Source: Branchiostoma floridae (lineage: Eukaryota > Chordata > Leptocardii > Amphioxiformes > Branchiostomatidae). From it: a stretch of DNA of 64,000 nucleotides. Of the stretch, positions 35,197 through 56,800 are shown in pieces. Under the pieces are notes generated by a model. That model saw only the letters and a program-made list of their open reading frames with translations. It did no database searches and was not told the DNA's origin. The DNA is taken from the NCBI RefSeq assembly GCF_000003815.2, contig NC_049983.1, forward strand, positions 782,524 through 846,523, read 5' to 3'. The position numbers and the translations under genes were made by a program. Within the stretch, counting starts at the first letter, position 1, and the number at the start of each line of letters is the position of its first letter.

Positions 35197-35526
35197 GTAA
35201 ACAAACTTACTCAGTTCTTCCAATACGTCATAGTTAGTTGATGTCGTTAAATATGTAAACAAGTCTACCTTTGTTAGGTGTGTATATTTCTCGTTTACAC
35301 GTTTAACATTAACAACGCTATTACGTATATAAGCCTGCATTCAACAGATTTTGGTTAGCCAAACGCCACGCTCCATCAAACGTGCTATTTGTCCCCGTAA
35401 AAAAACACTTGTATATCGATTTCCCCTCCCTAAGTCCTTGAAATCACCATGTTAAAGTGTGGCTAATGTAGGTTTATCCCAAATATCAAGTGTCTAGGCT
35501 AGGATATACAACATGCAACTCTATGT

Positions 35527-35730
35527 AACCTTAGTCCGTGGGGTAACCGATATCCGTTATTTAAAAAAACGACATCTAGGGATATCAAGTCGACAAAAAC
35601 TGGTTCAAATTGCAACATGTAGAAAATATAAGATATATTTTGCATGTTGAAACCAATGTCGGTCAACTTGATGACCCCTAAATGCATTGTTCTGAAACGA
35701 CGGATATAAGTTACCCCACGGATAAAGGTT
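35527..35730. mobile_element. MITE, 'ggggtaacc-atatccgtt' family, copy 1
   Basis: The left end accttagtccgtggggtaac and right end gttaccccacggataaaggt are inverted. A second copy is near 58273-58478. Confidence 0.65.
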
Positions 35731-36304
35731 AACTAGCGTTATCCTATATATCTTCCTTGTGTCCTTATTCTTCAGAATAATACCGAATATTTGCTCCATT
35801 TCTGACCACGTTAGACCACTTTAGACCTTATCACTGTGAAATGTTTTCTGGCACAGCTATTAGACGTTGTAATTGTCAAACTGTTTGACGTGTTTGAGAC
35901 TTTATAATACCCGCCCGATTAGAATTAATTCTTGGCAAAGCATCCACTTAAATATTATCTCCCATATCGTTTGCGCGTTTGATTAGCACCATATGCATAA
36001 GCTTGTAAACCACCATTTATGCAAAGTACGCCAGTTTTTTTCTCCAGTGAGGTCAAACTGCGTGTTAAGATATGACTGTAGCATTTGATCTACTCACGCC
36101 GGGGGTGAAGATTCATGGTATTAAAATGCGGTGGAATAGTGTTAGAGGGTTGGTTTTCCCCAAACATAGGGCCTCAGGCCTTACATATCATATCCGAGAT
36201 GAAGTCCCTAACAGAAGCCATGTGCAATTTGCCACCTGAATCAAGTACGAAAATAGGTGTACGGTGCTTTTCCCAATGGTGTACTATTCGGGCAGCTGAG
36301 GAAG

Positions 36305-36375
36305 CCGGAACCGTTAGATTCTTAAGATGGTATCTCACTCAGTGAGATACCATCTTAAGAATCTAACGGTTCCGG
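36305..36375. repeat. Perfect 71-bp palindrome at the MITE left junction
   Basis: Arms of 35 bases (36305-36339 and 36341-36375) are exact inverted copies around a single central base. The outer 20 bases of the left arm are pre-existing flanking DNA. Confidence 0.9.
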
Positions 36376-36602
36376 GACTGCACTTTGGCACCGGTGCGGC
36401 ACTGCGGGGTTCGTAGGTGACTCAACGAATTTCAGAGATAAAGAACGATCTTTCTTTTGTGTACTTGTTGTCTTTAAACTCATACTCTTACGTATCACGC
36501 AATATTTAAGTGTAAAAACTCGGCGAATATTACAAATCAGTGCCGCAGTGAACGAACCCCACAGTGCCGCACCGGTGCCCAAGTGTAGTGAGATACCACC
36601 TT
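36325..36602. mobile_element. MITE with TA target site, second copy
   Basis: The ends AGATGGTATCTCACT and AGTGAGATACCACCTT are flanked by TA; the core shares caacgaatttcagagataaa with the copy at 6107. The related region near 18169 shows the empty site (gattcttagtcaac). The left end carries an inverted copy of flanking DNA. Confidence 0.78.
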
Positions 36603-36995
36603 TAGTCAACAACCATAAGATCGCCTTGCTACGTCAGCAGTAGATATCACTATGCACAAATCAAAACTATTTTTAATGCACTTACGTTTCGCATTTACAG
36701 ACGGAGTGCAGTATGAGAAAGGACACCGTTATCAGTGTTGATGACCACAAGAAGAACATCGTCTTGACTTTTGTTTCTCTGCAACTTATAAGAATGTGTC
36801 AATGGCATAGATGGTAAAGCCGTTGTATTGCTTGACTCGATCGCACAAATTTGTATCAATACCACGAATGATGTATGCATAAGAGGGTCGCAAACCAAAC
36901 ACGTCGTGAAAGAGAAGAGGGGAACAGAATGCAAGTCTTCGGGAATATTGAAGTAGTTATCAGTAGTTGTTGTTATTGCCTAAACGTATTACTTA

Positions 36996-37754
36996 GGCCA
37001 TGTTGATTTGATTATATGGATGACATCCTCTGGGAACTCCAAAACTGATGCGAGCGAGCGAATAAAAAAAAAGTTTGGCCAAAAAAAAAGTTTCCTTCAG
37101 TATGAAATCTAAGTGTTCAGGAAGGTTGAACATACGACTTAAAACACATAGTATGGCATACCAACAGTTAGGTGTAGGGACCAGTACATCGTACGGGTGG
37201 AAATCGTTTCATTTTCTTTTTCTTGGGCCGATCCGAAAAAAAGACCTGCAAAAAAATCAGTGGACCGGTTTTCGCCAATTAGAAAATGGACACACTATGT
37301 CGACAGGCATTTGGGGTCTTACCGGGCCAAGAAGACAGCAAGAGCGAAGTTGAGTAGAGTTAGCCTTGATTGCATGAAGATGGGATTTCAAAACGCCAGT
37401 GGGAGTGGGATAATCCATCAAACAGATTTCTTTGTAGCAATATTGAGTACTGCCGATTCTGAACGGAACCTATACCTGAATTTTCGGTATTGATACCTAC
37501 CCCTACCAACAATAGATTTTTTTTTTCTTTCTGTCCTTTCAAATCTTATTCTTTGACTTTAGATTTATTTTGGCATTCTATGGCATTAGTTATCTATTTT
37601 CTGATACTTTTTTTTCAATCTATGGCATATATGTGCTCATTGTACAGCTACTTTGCACTATTTACTGTGTGGTCGAAAACTTTTTTTTTTTTTGGAAACG
37701 GCCGAAAATTGGTGCGAGCGCGGATGTCATCCATATAATCAAATCAACATGGCC
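36996..37754. mobile_element. PIF/Harbinger-like non-autonomous element with TTA target
   Basis: 33-bp inverted ends begin GGCCATGTTGATTTGATTAT and finish with ggatgacatcc. TTA is present on both sides (36993-36995 and 37755-37757). It contains the hAT relic 37168-37504. Fragments of the same end occur near 14246, 22847 and 50325. Confidence 0.8.
37168..37504. mobile_element. hAT-like non-autonomous element, diverged copy
   Basis: Related to the two copies above (ggccgatccgaaaaaaag, ggaccggttttcgcc, right end gatacctacccct). Near-exact duplications ACCAACAG and ACCAACAA flank it. It is nested inside the PIF-like element 36996-37754. Confidence 0.65.
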
Positions 37755-38102
37755 TTACAGACATCCAGCCAGGGCAGGCGGCGAAAAGAATAACGCTGTT
37801 TTCGACCATATATCGAGATAATTACCTTTTTTTCTGTAACGAGTTTGATGAATCGTATTTTATGTCATTTGATGACAGTTAACAGAACATACTCAGTCTG
37901 GCAATTGAGGGTAATTTTTTATGCTTTGAAGTTTTTAATTCTTGAAATGATCACGCCTTAACTTGGTCCACTTGCCTATAGCATTACATACATCACTGGT
38001 AAAGCCACTTTCTCTTGAAATCGCAAATTTTAGAAAAGGTGGGGCTGCTTCCAAAACAGAAGTCAAACCCAACCTGTTTAGAAATAGCCAACACTAGTAT
38101 TA

Positions 38103-38303
38103 GATGTAAATGTATTTAAGTTCGCGGGGATTTTTAAATTAAAATTTCGCGGTAGCGGGAAAAAGTACTTTTCGCGGTAATACCATAGACTGCAATCTAA
38201 TATCATAATAGAAAAATGTTCGCGGCGGTTTTAAATTCGCGGTGAAGTGGTCATCGCGAAAACCGCGAACATTATTCCACAGCGAACATTTCTGCATTTA
38301 CAG
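38103..38303 (+). mobile_element. TA-target MITE, 'ttcgcgg' family, copy 1
   Basis: Inverted ends (degenerate gatgtaaatg / gcatttacag) flank repeated ttcgcggt and aaattcgcgg words, with TA on both sides. It lies about 350 bases before the NAA10 start codon. Confidence 0.78.
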
Positions 38304-38656
38304 TATTGTTCATAACTGTCCATTGTCACTTGTATATCTACTATGCTTATACCATGTACTTGCGATTAGCCCTTGGGCACGAAATTGCAAAATAAACTTC
38401 TTATATTGGAACTCTGTAGTCCCCCGTAGTGTCATCTGTTACTTTCATTTTACAATGGCGTTTGACTTCTCGCAGTCGTTGGTTCTGGTCTCCACTTGAT
38501 GTACTTTGTACAGAAGTCGCTAGGCGTCGCTATGTGGTTTCACCTCTGACCCACAAGGAATGCTCCAGAGCGCGTGTCGATCACCAGACAACCAGGACTA
38601 GAAACTGAGCAAATTTTGTCTTCTTTGAGATCTACGGCAATTCTAATTACGCCACA

Positions 38657-48802
<10,146 letters not shown>

Positions 48803-48902
48803 NNNNNNNNNNNNNNNNNNNNNNNNNNNNNNNNNNNNNNNNNNNNNNNNNNNNNNNNNNNNNNNNNNNNNNNNNNNNNNNNNNNNNNNNNNNNNNNNNN
48901 NN

Positions 48903-50380
48903 GTACCTTGAACTTACAGTACTGTAGCTTTAAGTCCAAATCCTGATTTTCTTTACGTCATTGTAGAAAAACCCAAATCCGCCTGTAAAAATCCAAATCC
49001 AGGGTTTGTTTGACCCCCAGATTGTCAAATTCGACTTCTTTAACCCACCCTCAATAGTTATTGTTTTGGAACGGCCAATATGTACGTTGCCCTCACTGGC
49101 ACATATGGCATCAATTTACCCTGGTTGATGCCTTAGTTTCCCAGAAATCCGCTTTGCTGAAAGGTTCCTTTTGTTGCACGTGACAAAAATAACTTAAGAC
49201 TACTAGCTGGGTATTTAGGTCACCAAGAACAATGTGGAGAATACATTTTGGCAGGAATATAGACTGTACAGAATTTACACTGTACTTTATACTCTATGAC
49301 TATAGATCTACATGCTAAACGTATAAACCCAGATCTGTTTTCAAGACCTTTTCAAATGGGATGAACCATTGTCCACTCTGAAGAATAATAATAAAAACTC
49401 TAGCTGTCGACAAAATGGAAGACTACAACAAAGCAGAGTAGATCTAAGTAAACAAGAGAACAAAACCGGCGTCCCGAACAGGATCAGCCTATAAAATTGG
49501 AGCCCACCCACCTTTCCTCAGTCAAACAGTCTCCAAATCTCTTTCCCGCTCGGACCTCAGTGCCGCGTGGCCGTTTTGCCCCTCTGCATCGTCCGAGATT
49601 TCCGGACCAGCGGCCTCGGAGTCTGGGGTCGGGCCTCAAAGTTCTATATGTTCTTACCCTGGATATTAGAGTACAACTTAGCCGGCTAAGGAAGTTTACG
49701 ATCAGAGTACAACTTAGCCGGCTAAGCGGTGGCGTATCTCCCCGGGCCGGCTAAAGTCGGTTTACGGGGCTATGTTGCTAGCGGCCCGGGAAAGAACCGT
49801 AGCCGCGAGCGCTGTTCTCTGGACACCAGGGTAATGTGTTCTTTCCTCTTCCCGGGTCGCTGGTCACTGCTCGTTGCCAGTTAACGGCTCGTCATCAGCC
49901 TGCTACCAGGCCTGCCCGCTACGGACCTCAGTTCCATTAGCCTCGACGTCAGAATGTTTGTTTCTAGGGCCTACACAGCCCAGCTCCAGGACAAAGATAC
50001 CCCCAATGAAATTTTAATCATGAGGCCTTCCTTTGGGGCATGCTGGCCCTAGTGCCGAGAAGTTTGCCTGTGCAGGCCATGGAAACAGTCTGGCATCCAG
50101 ACTACAGTTCACTCGCTCTTTATCCGTCCTTCTTGTGAAAGTTCAATTTTGGTCTGTTCTCCAGGCCTCTGTGAACCGTCCAAGGCGCATCTTGCTAGCT
50201 GTAGCTGTGCTCCTTCCTAACTGCCACGTCTCTGTCTCCCTACTCCTGTACATGTGGTCTTAGTTACCGGGGCGGCATGTCACCGCATGGTACAGGCGAC
50301 ACCCAAAAGGCCACAGCATGTAAATTATATGGATGACATCCGCTGCAGACTCCAAATTTTATACAATAAGGTGAAAAAAC
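48903..50380. other. No exon recognised between NAA10 and the hAT-like element
   Basis: It contains a doublet of acaacttagccggctaag (49672-49722) and a C-rich stretch with a tataaaa at about 49489. The missing NAA10 3' exons were not found here. Confidence 0.45.
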
Positions 50381-50388
50381 AACGTGAC

Positions 50389-52290
50389 CAGCGTTCCCGC
50401 CAGGTTCTTGAAAGTATGCGTCCAAATGTTTGGGAGGGGGGTATTGAGCACCGGAGGCGCGAGACGAGCGCCGCAGGCGCTCGCATTTTAGGGGGGTCCG
50501 GGGGCATGCACCCCCGGGAAAATTTGGATTTTCAAACCCTCTAAAACACAATTTCCTGCAATTTGAGAGGAAAATCATACACTTGAGATTGGATGTCGGT
50601 TTCTTCTTTTACTCCCGTTATTCAGTAATCGACGACCGCCCTCTCCCCAAAATACTTATATTGAAAAGCTATCAGGGAATAAGCCTTCCGTCATCTGGCC
50701 CGGGTATTATTGGTCCAGACATGTCTATATGAAAATTTTGTATTTTTGATGCTTCGAAACAGCGATCTAGAAAGTTCGTCAGCCCATGGAAAAATTCTGC
50801 CAATTTTTTTCCGTCATTGAATAAAAAATGTCTAACGTTACCTCGTGCTATCGATGTTGCGCCCTCCCGCATCAAATAGTTTTCCAAGACGATAAAATGA
50901 CGGCGCCATCACACTTTGTGTTTTTTTTTCTATTTTGCCCGATGCTTTTACTTAAATTTTTCGAATCAGTGGGGTTTTACAATGCCGCGCCGTCATTTTC
51001 CACGAGCATGCATTTATTTCCTGCGACCTCAGGTAACCCCGTTTTCGGCGTGAAATCTTTGGCTGGATTTCTTTTTAAAATTTAAATAGACCAAGAACGT
51101 TATACATTACTCGAAGGACGACGGTCTGCTGCCGCTTTGGCAGTGATCAGTACCTGTGTAGCCTTGAAGGCAGTTGAAGCAGTAGCCAGAAAAGACGTCC
51201 CAACGTGCTGCGCGCTGCGATCGACCGTCCGTCTGGGGAGGGGGGCGTGCCGCGCCATATGCCACGGATTCCAATGCCAGTGCACGGCCGACTCGATCGA
51301 CGCTTGGTTAACAATATTGCGGCCCCTTTTCTGCCGCAAATTTCGAAATTTGAATTTTGCCATTTTGAAACAAAAGAAATTTTGTAAATAAATAATAAAG
51401 TGTATAGTTTTGGATTCTTCACTTATTTACCGAGCACAACCTTTTTAACTTAGATAAATGGGGAAACTTTGATACTAAATTGTTAGCAGCTAGGGAAGAA
51501 ACTTGCCAGGCGGCACAGGCGGCTACCAATATCACCAAACAACGTCAAGTGCGCTAAAACTCGGTAACTTTTGTTTTTATTCCCGGTGACCAATGATAGA
51601 GTATAACATTACATTTATCATACGCTGATTGGTTATTCAGATGATTAGATTTGGACCTGGTGGCCAATCCAGACTGCTTGCAGCTTGGCGCCGGCGGCAT
51701 GTTGTCAAAGATACCGACTGCCAATCAACTGCCCTCAGCGTGAGAACTTTTGTTGAGATGTGCACCACTCGCGCAGATTAAAGTTTGTTTGTTCAATACT
51801 AGTATTACCCACAAATCTTAAACAAATACGTAAAATTGAGGACAAGTAAGTATCCTGTATCAGAACATAAAATCTGCATAAGATTTCTTCCTCACCAGAA
51901 GAGGTACCGGTGTCTGGTATGAATGCTGATTGTCAGATGTATTTCACGGACTACAAAAAAATTGCATCGCGCAACGGACAGCTTAGAGTTGCGCGTGGCG
52001 GGGTGTGTCGCACATGGCTCCGCTAGTTATAAACGTGCCGCGGTCCGCCCCATGCCCAAACTACCGGGGTGACCGGGAAGTGAACAATTTGAAGTATAAA
52101 TTGTAAAGGTAGGATTCCTTCTTATAAAGACAGATTTTTTTAAAGACTCCAGATATATTTTGTACACTGGTGGTACAGGTCAGCCTTTCTTTCAGTTTTT
52201 TTCTATGGACGCATTCAGCCGAGCCGAGTGCGTCTTTTCAGAAAAAAATGCGTCCAAAGACGTAAAGACGTATGCCTGGCGGGAACGCTG
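50389..52290. mobile_element. hAT-like element, 1.9 kb, copy 1
   Basis: The ends CAGCGTTCCCGCCAGG and CCTGGCGGGAACGCTG are inverted. The exact 8-bp target duplication AACGTGAC is at 50381-50388 and 52291-52298. No complete transposase frame is visible. About 750 bases (51470-52210) have no counterpart in copy 2. Confidence 0.88.
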
Positions 52291-52522
52291 AACGTGACTA
52301 TAAAAACAAGATGCCTAAATTTTCAAAACATGGACATCATAAACGTTGTAACAACAATGGTAGTGCAAAACATGGTCATGTATCATTTTGAGCTAACATG
52401 TCTTTTATTCTTGTTCGAAGCAAGTTGGAAACTTCGCTCTATTACCTCCACAACCTCCGAACTATTTTCACTTCAACAACTATACTCATTGCTACCACAG
52501 TAGTGTCACTTCTACTAGACAA

Positions 52523-53314
52523 NNNNNNNNNNNNNNNNNNNNNNNNNNNNNNNNNNNNNNNNNNNNNNNNNNNNNNNNNNNNNNNNNNNNNNNNNNNNNN
52601 NNNNNNNNNNNNNNNNNNNNNNNNNNNNNNNNNNNNNNNNNNNNNNNNNNNNNNNNNNNNNNNNNNNNNNNNNNNNNNNNNNNNNNNNNNNNNNNNNNNN
52701 NNNNNNNNNNNNNNNNNNNNNNNNNNNNNNNNNNNNNNNNNNNNNNNNNNNNNNNNNNNNNNNNNNNNNNNNNNNNNNNNNNNNNNNNNNNNNNNNNNNN
52801 NNNNNNNNNNNNNNNNNNNNNNNNNNNNNNNNNNNNNNNNNNNNNNNNNNNNNNNNNNNNNNNNNNNNNNNNNNNNNNNNNNNNNNNNNNNNNNNNNNNN
52901 NNNNNNNNNNNNNNNNNNNNNNNNNNNNNNNNNNNNNNNNNNNNNNNNNNNNNNNNNNNNNNNNNNNNNNNNNNNNNNNNNNNNNNNNNNNNNNNNNNNN
53001 NNNNNNNNNNNNNNNNNNNNNNNNNNNNNNNNNNNNNNNNNNNNNNNNNNNNNNNNNNNNNNNNNNNNNNNNNNNNNNNNNNNNNNNNNNNNNNNNNNNN
53101 NNNNNNNNNNNNNNNNNNNNNNNNNNNNNNNNNNNNNNNNNNNNNNNNNNNNNNNNNNNNNNNNNNNNNNNNNNNNNNNNNNNNNNNNNNNNNNNNNNNN
53201 NNNNNNNNNNNNNNNNNNNNNNNNNNNNNNNNNNNNNNNNNNNNNNNNNNNNNNNNNNNNNNNNNNNNNNNNNNNNNNNNNNNNNNNNNNNNNNNNNNNN
53301 NNNNNNNNNNNNNN
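52523..53314. other. Assembly gap of 792 N between NAA10 and PAICS
   Basis: It probably hides the PAICS first exon and perhaps the NAA10 3' end. Open frames across it are artefacts. Confidence 0.7.
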
Positions 53315-53394
53315 CAAAGTCATGACTCAAATCAACATTCTATCCAAGACGATAAATCTGAATGCTGAAAGGAGTACACACATGTAATCCCCAA

Positions 53395-53612
53395 ATTAGG
53401 GTTACAGAAGCACTCCTAATAAAAATTAGGAAATCTGCCAGAAGGTCGATAAATTACCTGGACCCCCATCTTTCCAAAGACTACCAACATACAACATATC
53501 AATCCATCCAGCTTCTTGTGTTATGCTAAACTGAAATATCTGGATACACAAACAGACAGATGCACGTACAGACATACTAAAAACAGCTTCCATTGTTCAT
53601 GGAGGTGATAAA
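53395..53612. repeat. Copy of the 'cagacagac...ggaggt' repeat end
   Basis: It holds caatccatccagcttcttg, aaacagacagatgcacgtac and catggaggtgataa, matching the layout at 10385-10560. It ends about 80 bases before the first visible PAICS exon. Confidence 0.5.
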
Positions 53613-53689
53613 TTTGAGAAAATATAGTCTCAGGCTCAAGTTTTTTGTATTCTGATTAGTAACGACGTCTTTCTTATTTTCACTCCCAG

Positions 53690-53887
53690 GACTAAAGCTT
53701 GGAGACAAGATCATCGAAGGCAAGACCAAGATCGTCTATGCCCTCCCCGACGACCCGGCGAATGTCTACATCCTGTCTAAGGACCGCATCACTGCCGGAG
53801 ATGGCGCACGTGCAAACGACTTGGAGGGCAAGGCCGTCATCTCCACGGCAACCGCAACTTCCATCTTCGATCTGCTGACCAGCGCAG
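53690..53887 (+). CDS. PAICS: PAICS exon (synthetase N-terminal lobe)
   Basis: The acceptor actcccag and donor gtgagt bound 198 nt. The first two bases complete a codon from the hidden first exon. It encodes [18 protein letters not shown] onward through [17 protein letters not shown], with the ATP-binding EGKTK motif. It ends in phase 1. Confidence 0.95.
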
Positions 53888-56800
53888 GTGAGTAGTAGGA
53901 GATGTGGCAACATGTTGTGGATCAAAGCCTTGTACAGACATTTGTTTATGTATATGTACCATTAGTCTGTGCAAGGAGGGGCCAGATACAGCAGAGACAT
54001 TTGCATTTAAGAGTTTGTGCGCTTTTTACCATCAGCCAAGGGAGCTGGTACTAAGAATATTGACACCAATCATAGGAGGCTGGCTGGCATTTCAGCAGGC
54101 TATTGTAGCATGAAGAAGAGAAGTCCTATGTTAGGCCATACTAGTTTCTTTTTTTGGTTCATTATGAAGTAATATCACGTGACAAGACGACATTACAAAA
54201 AAGAGTACAGGGAAGGAAATTTGTATCACTCCCTGAAACCAGTGCAGTAAGTAATGCAGACTGTCCTCTCAGATGTTATGCTTTTAAATCCGAGAACCAA
54301 GAAATTAATTAGGTGTGTCCTTGGTGCGTGGAAACAACAACAGTCTCCTACACCTGAGCTGTAAGTCTGTAACCCAACCAGATTGACGAATTGTCCCTTT
54401 TGTTTCCCAGGTATAAAGAACCACTTTGTACGGCAACATGACGACAAGTCCTTCATCGCCCAGCGCTGTGACATGATTCCCATCGAGTGGGTCACACGAC
54501 GATTGGCTACCGGCTCCTTCTTAAAACGAAATGTCGGAGTTAAAGAAGGGTACAGGTTCTCTCCACCCAAGCTGGAGACTTTCTTCAAGGTGGGCTCTTG
54601 TGAAAGCATGTTACTTTCTTATTTATCAAATGTATGATGCATTAATATCAATTATAATTTTGGTGATTGAATGCACCATTGTGGGTAGTTTTCACAGTTC
54701 TAGTATCCAGAATATTTTTAACTTTTGTTAAGTCAACAACGTGGGAAAAAGATAATCATTGTCCCAACATCAATGATCCAGCGATGGGTGCAGTCCTTGT
54801 CTTAATTGGTAGGTGGGGCTGGTGCACTTCATGCCACAGTTCTTGTGTTCTTCCAGTACTGTAAATGCATTTAAGTTCGCGGGGATTTAATTTCGCGGTA
54901 GCGGGAAAATGGACTTTTCGCGGTGGTTTTAATTTCGCGGTAGCACCATGCACTGTAGTCTCTTACTGTTATGGAAAAATATTCGCGGTGGTTTTAAATT
55001 CGCGGTGAAGCGGCCGCCGCGAAAACCGCGAACATTAATCCACCGCGAACATTTCTGCATTTACAGTATGTCCTTGGCAGTTGGTACAAAATATTGAACA
55101 AGATCATTTCTTGAGGGGAGCTAAAGAAGCTAAATAAGACAAGTTTACATTATGCTTTTTCATTGTTTTTATACCATTACATGTACAGTGGAAGCCAGTT
55201 AATTGCACAACGTTTTTAATGCACACTTCTGTTACTGCACGGAATCACAAAATCCCAAACCGGTGCTGTCCAGCTAGATAACTTCGCATTGTTGCACCAG
55301 CCGGATAATAGCACCAAATTCACTGGCAAATAGGCTGTGCAATTAAGCGGCTTCTACTGTATACATATATTATCCATTGTTGCATTTGTTCCATTCTATC
55401 ACTTTTCCATAACCCTCCATATTGCTTCTGTCCCAGGATGATGAGAACCATGATCCTCAGTGGTCGTACGAACAGCTGCTCGGAGCCAAGCTGGAGGCAG
55501 GGGGCCGCGTGATTGGTCGAGACGAGGTGGAGATCATGAGCCGGACGACGGTGGCCGTGTTCGAGGTTCTGGAGAAGGCCTGGGCCACGCAGAACTGCAC
55601 GCTGGTCGACATGAAGATCGAGTTTGGTGTCAACACGAAAGGTCGGTGCTGATTTTTAAATGCAACTGAGAAGTGATGGATGTCACTAGAAACATCTGGA
55701 AGTAATCTTTCTATCCTATATGATTGATTTGTAGTATTATCTTAATGTTACAATGGTATTCTATTGACAACTTTTCTGTCTTTTATTTTTCTAATTTTCT
55801 TTAGCTGGACTATGATAATTTCGTGAATTTTTTCTATCTACTTTCTTAGAAAAAATTTCTGACATTCTCTTTTAATTTCATATCATGCACACTCATGTGG
55901 TCATCCAAACTTTAGGTTAGGGACTGTACGATATTTATCAGGGGGGGAGGGCTGGTGCGTTAGGGGGGGAGGGCCATGTTATTTTTTTTTGAGGTGGGGG
56001 GAGGGCCATGTTAATTTTTTTGAGATAGGGGGGAGGGCCATGTTAATTTTTTGAAAGAATTGTTTATACTATTTTTTGTTTTGATATCTTGACATGGCCC
56101 TAAAACTCATAAAATAAGCCTTCTGAAAAGCCTAAATTGCAAAAGCTTCCGGGGGGCTTCGCCCCCCTAGGTCCCCCAAAGTGGCGCTGCCCTGGACCAG
56201 CGTTCCCGCCAGGCATACGTCATTCCGTCTCGGACTTATTTTTTTCTGGAAAGACGCACTCGGCTCGGCTGAGTTTCCCCAAATATTTAAGTTACAAAAG
56301 CGGTGCGCGGTAATATGTGAAGAATCCAAAACTATACACTTTATTTTTTATTTACAACATTTCTTTTGTTTCAAAAGGACAAAATTTGCGGCAGAAAAGG
56401 GGCCGCAATATTGTTGTCAAGCGTCGATCGAGTCGGCTGTGCACTGGCATTGTCGTCCGTGGCACATGGCGCGGCACGCCCCCCTCCCCAGACGGACTGT
56501 CGATCGCAGCGCCCAGCACGTTGGGACGTCTTTTCTGGCTACTCCTTCAAGGCTACACCGGCACTGATCACTGCCAAAGACGCAGCAGATCACCGTCCTT
56601 CGTATAATGTATAACGTTCTTGGTCTCTATGTAAAAAGAAATCCAGCGGTGAGCCAAAGATTTCACGCCGAAAACGGGGTTACCTGAGGTCGCACGAAAC
56701 AAACGCACGCTCGTGGAAACTAGTGACGGCGCGGCCTTGTAAAACCCGACCGATTCGATAAATGATAAATTTTAGTAAAATCATCGGGCAAAATAGAAAA

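Larger units (their letters stand above)
36100..38600 (+). repeat. Second copy of the duplicated segment, leading to NAA10 exon 1
   Basis: It matches 17950-20110 with two transposons added (36325-36602, 36996-37754) and a MITE at 38103. The last part forms the immediate upstream region of the NAA10 start codon, so it probably includes the promoter. Confidence 0.6.

Noticed and set aside
49480..50280. Possible LTR of a retrotransposon (tataaaa, C-rich)
   Set aside because: No second copy, primer-binding site or gag/pol frame was seen.
51147..51422. Minus-strand frame [10 protein letters not shown].. with a close relative on the plus strand at 56317
   Set aside because: Similarity comes from the inverted hAT-like copies. 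Frames are short, Arg-rich and shift between copies, so they are not conserved as protein.
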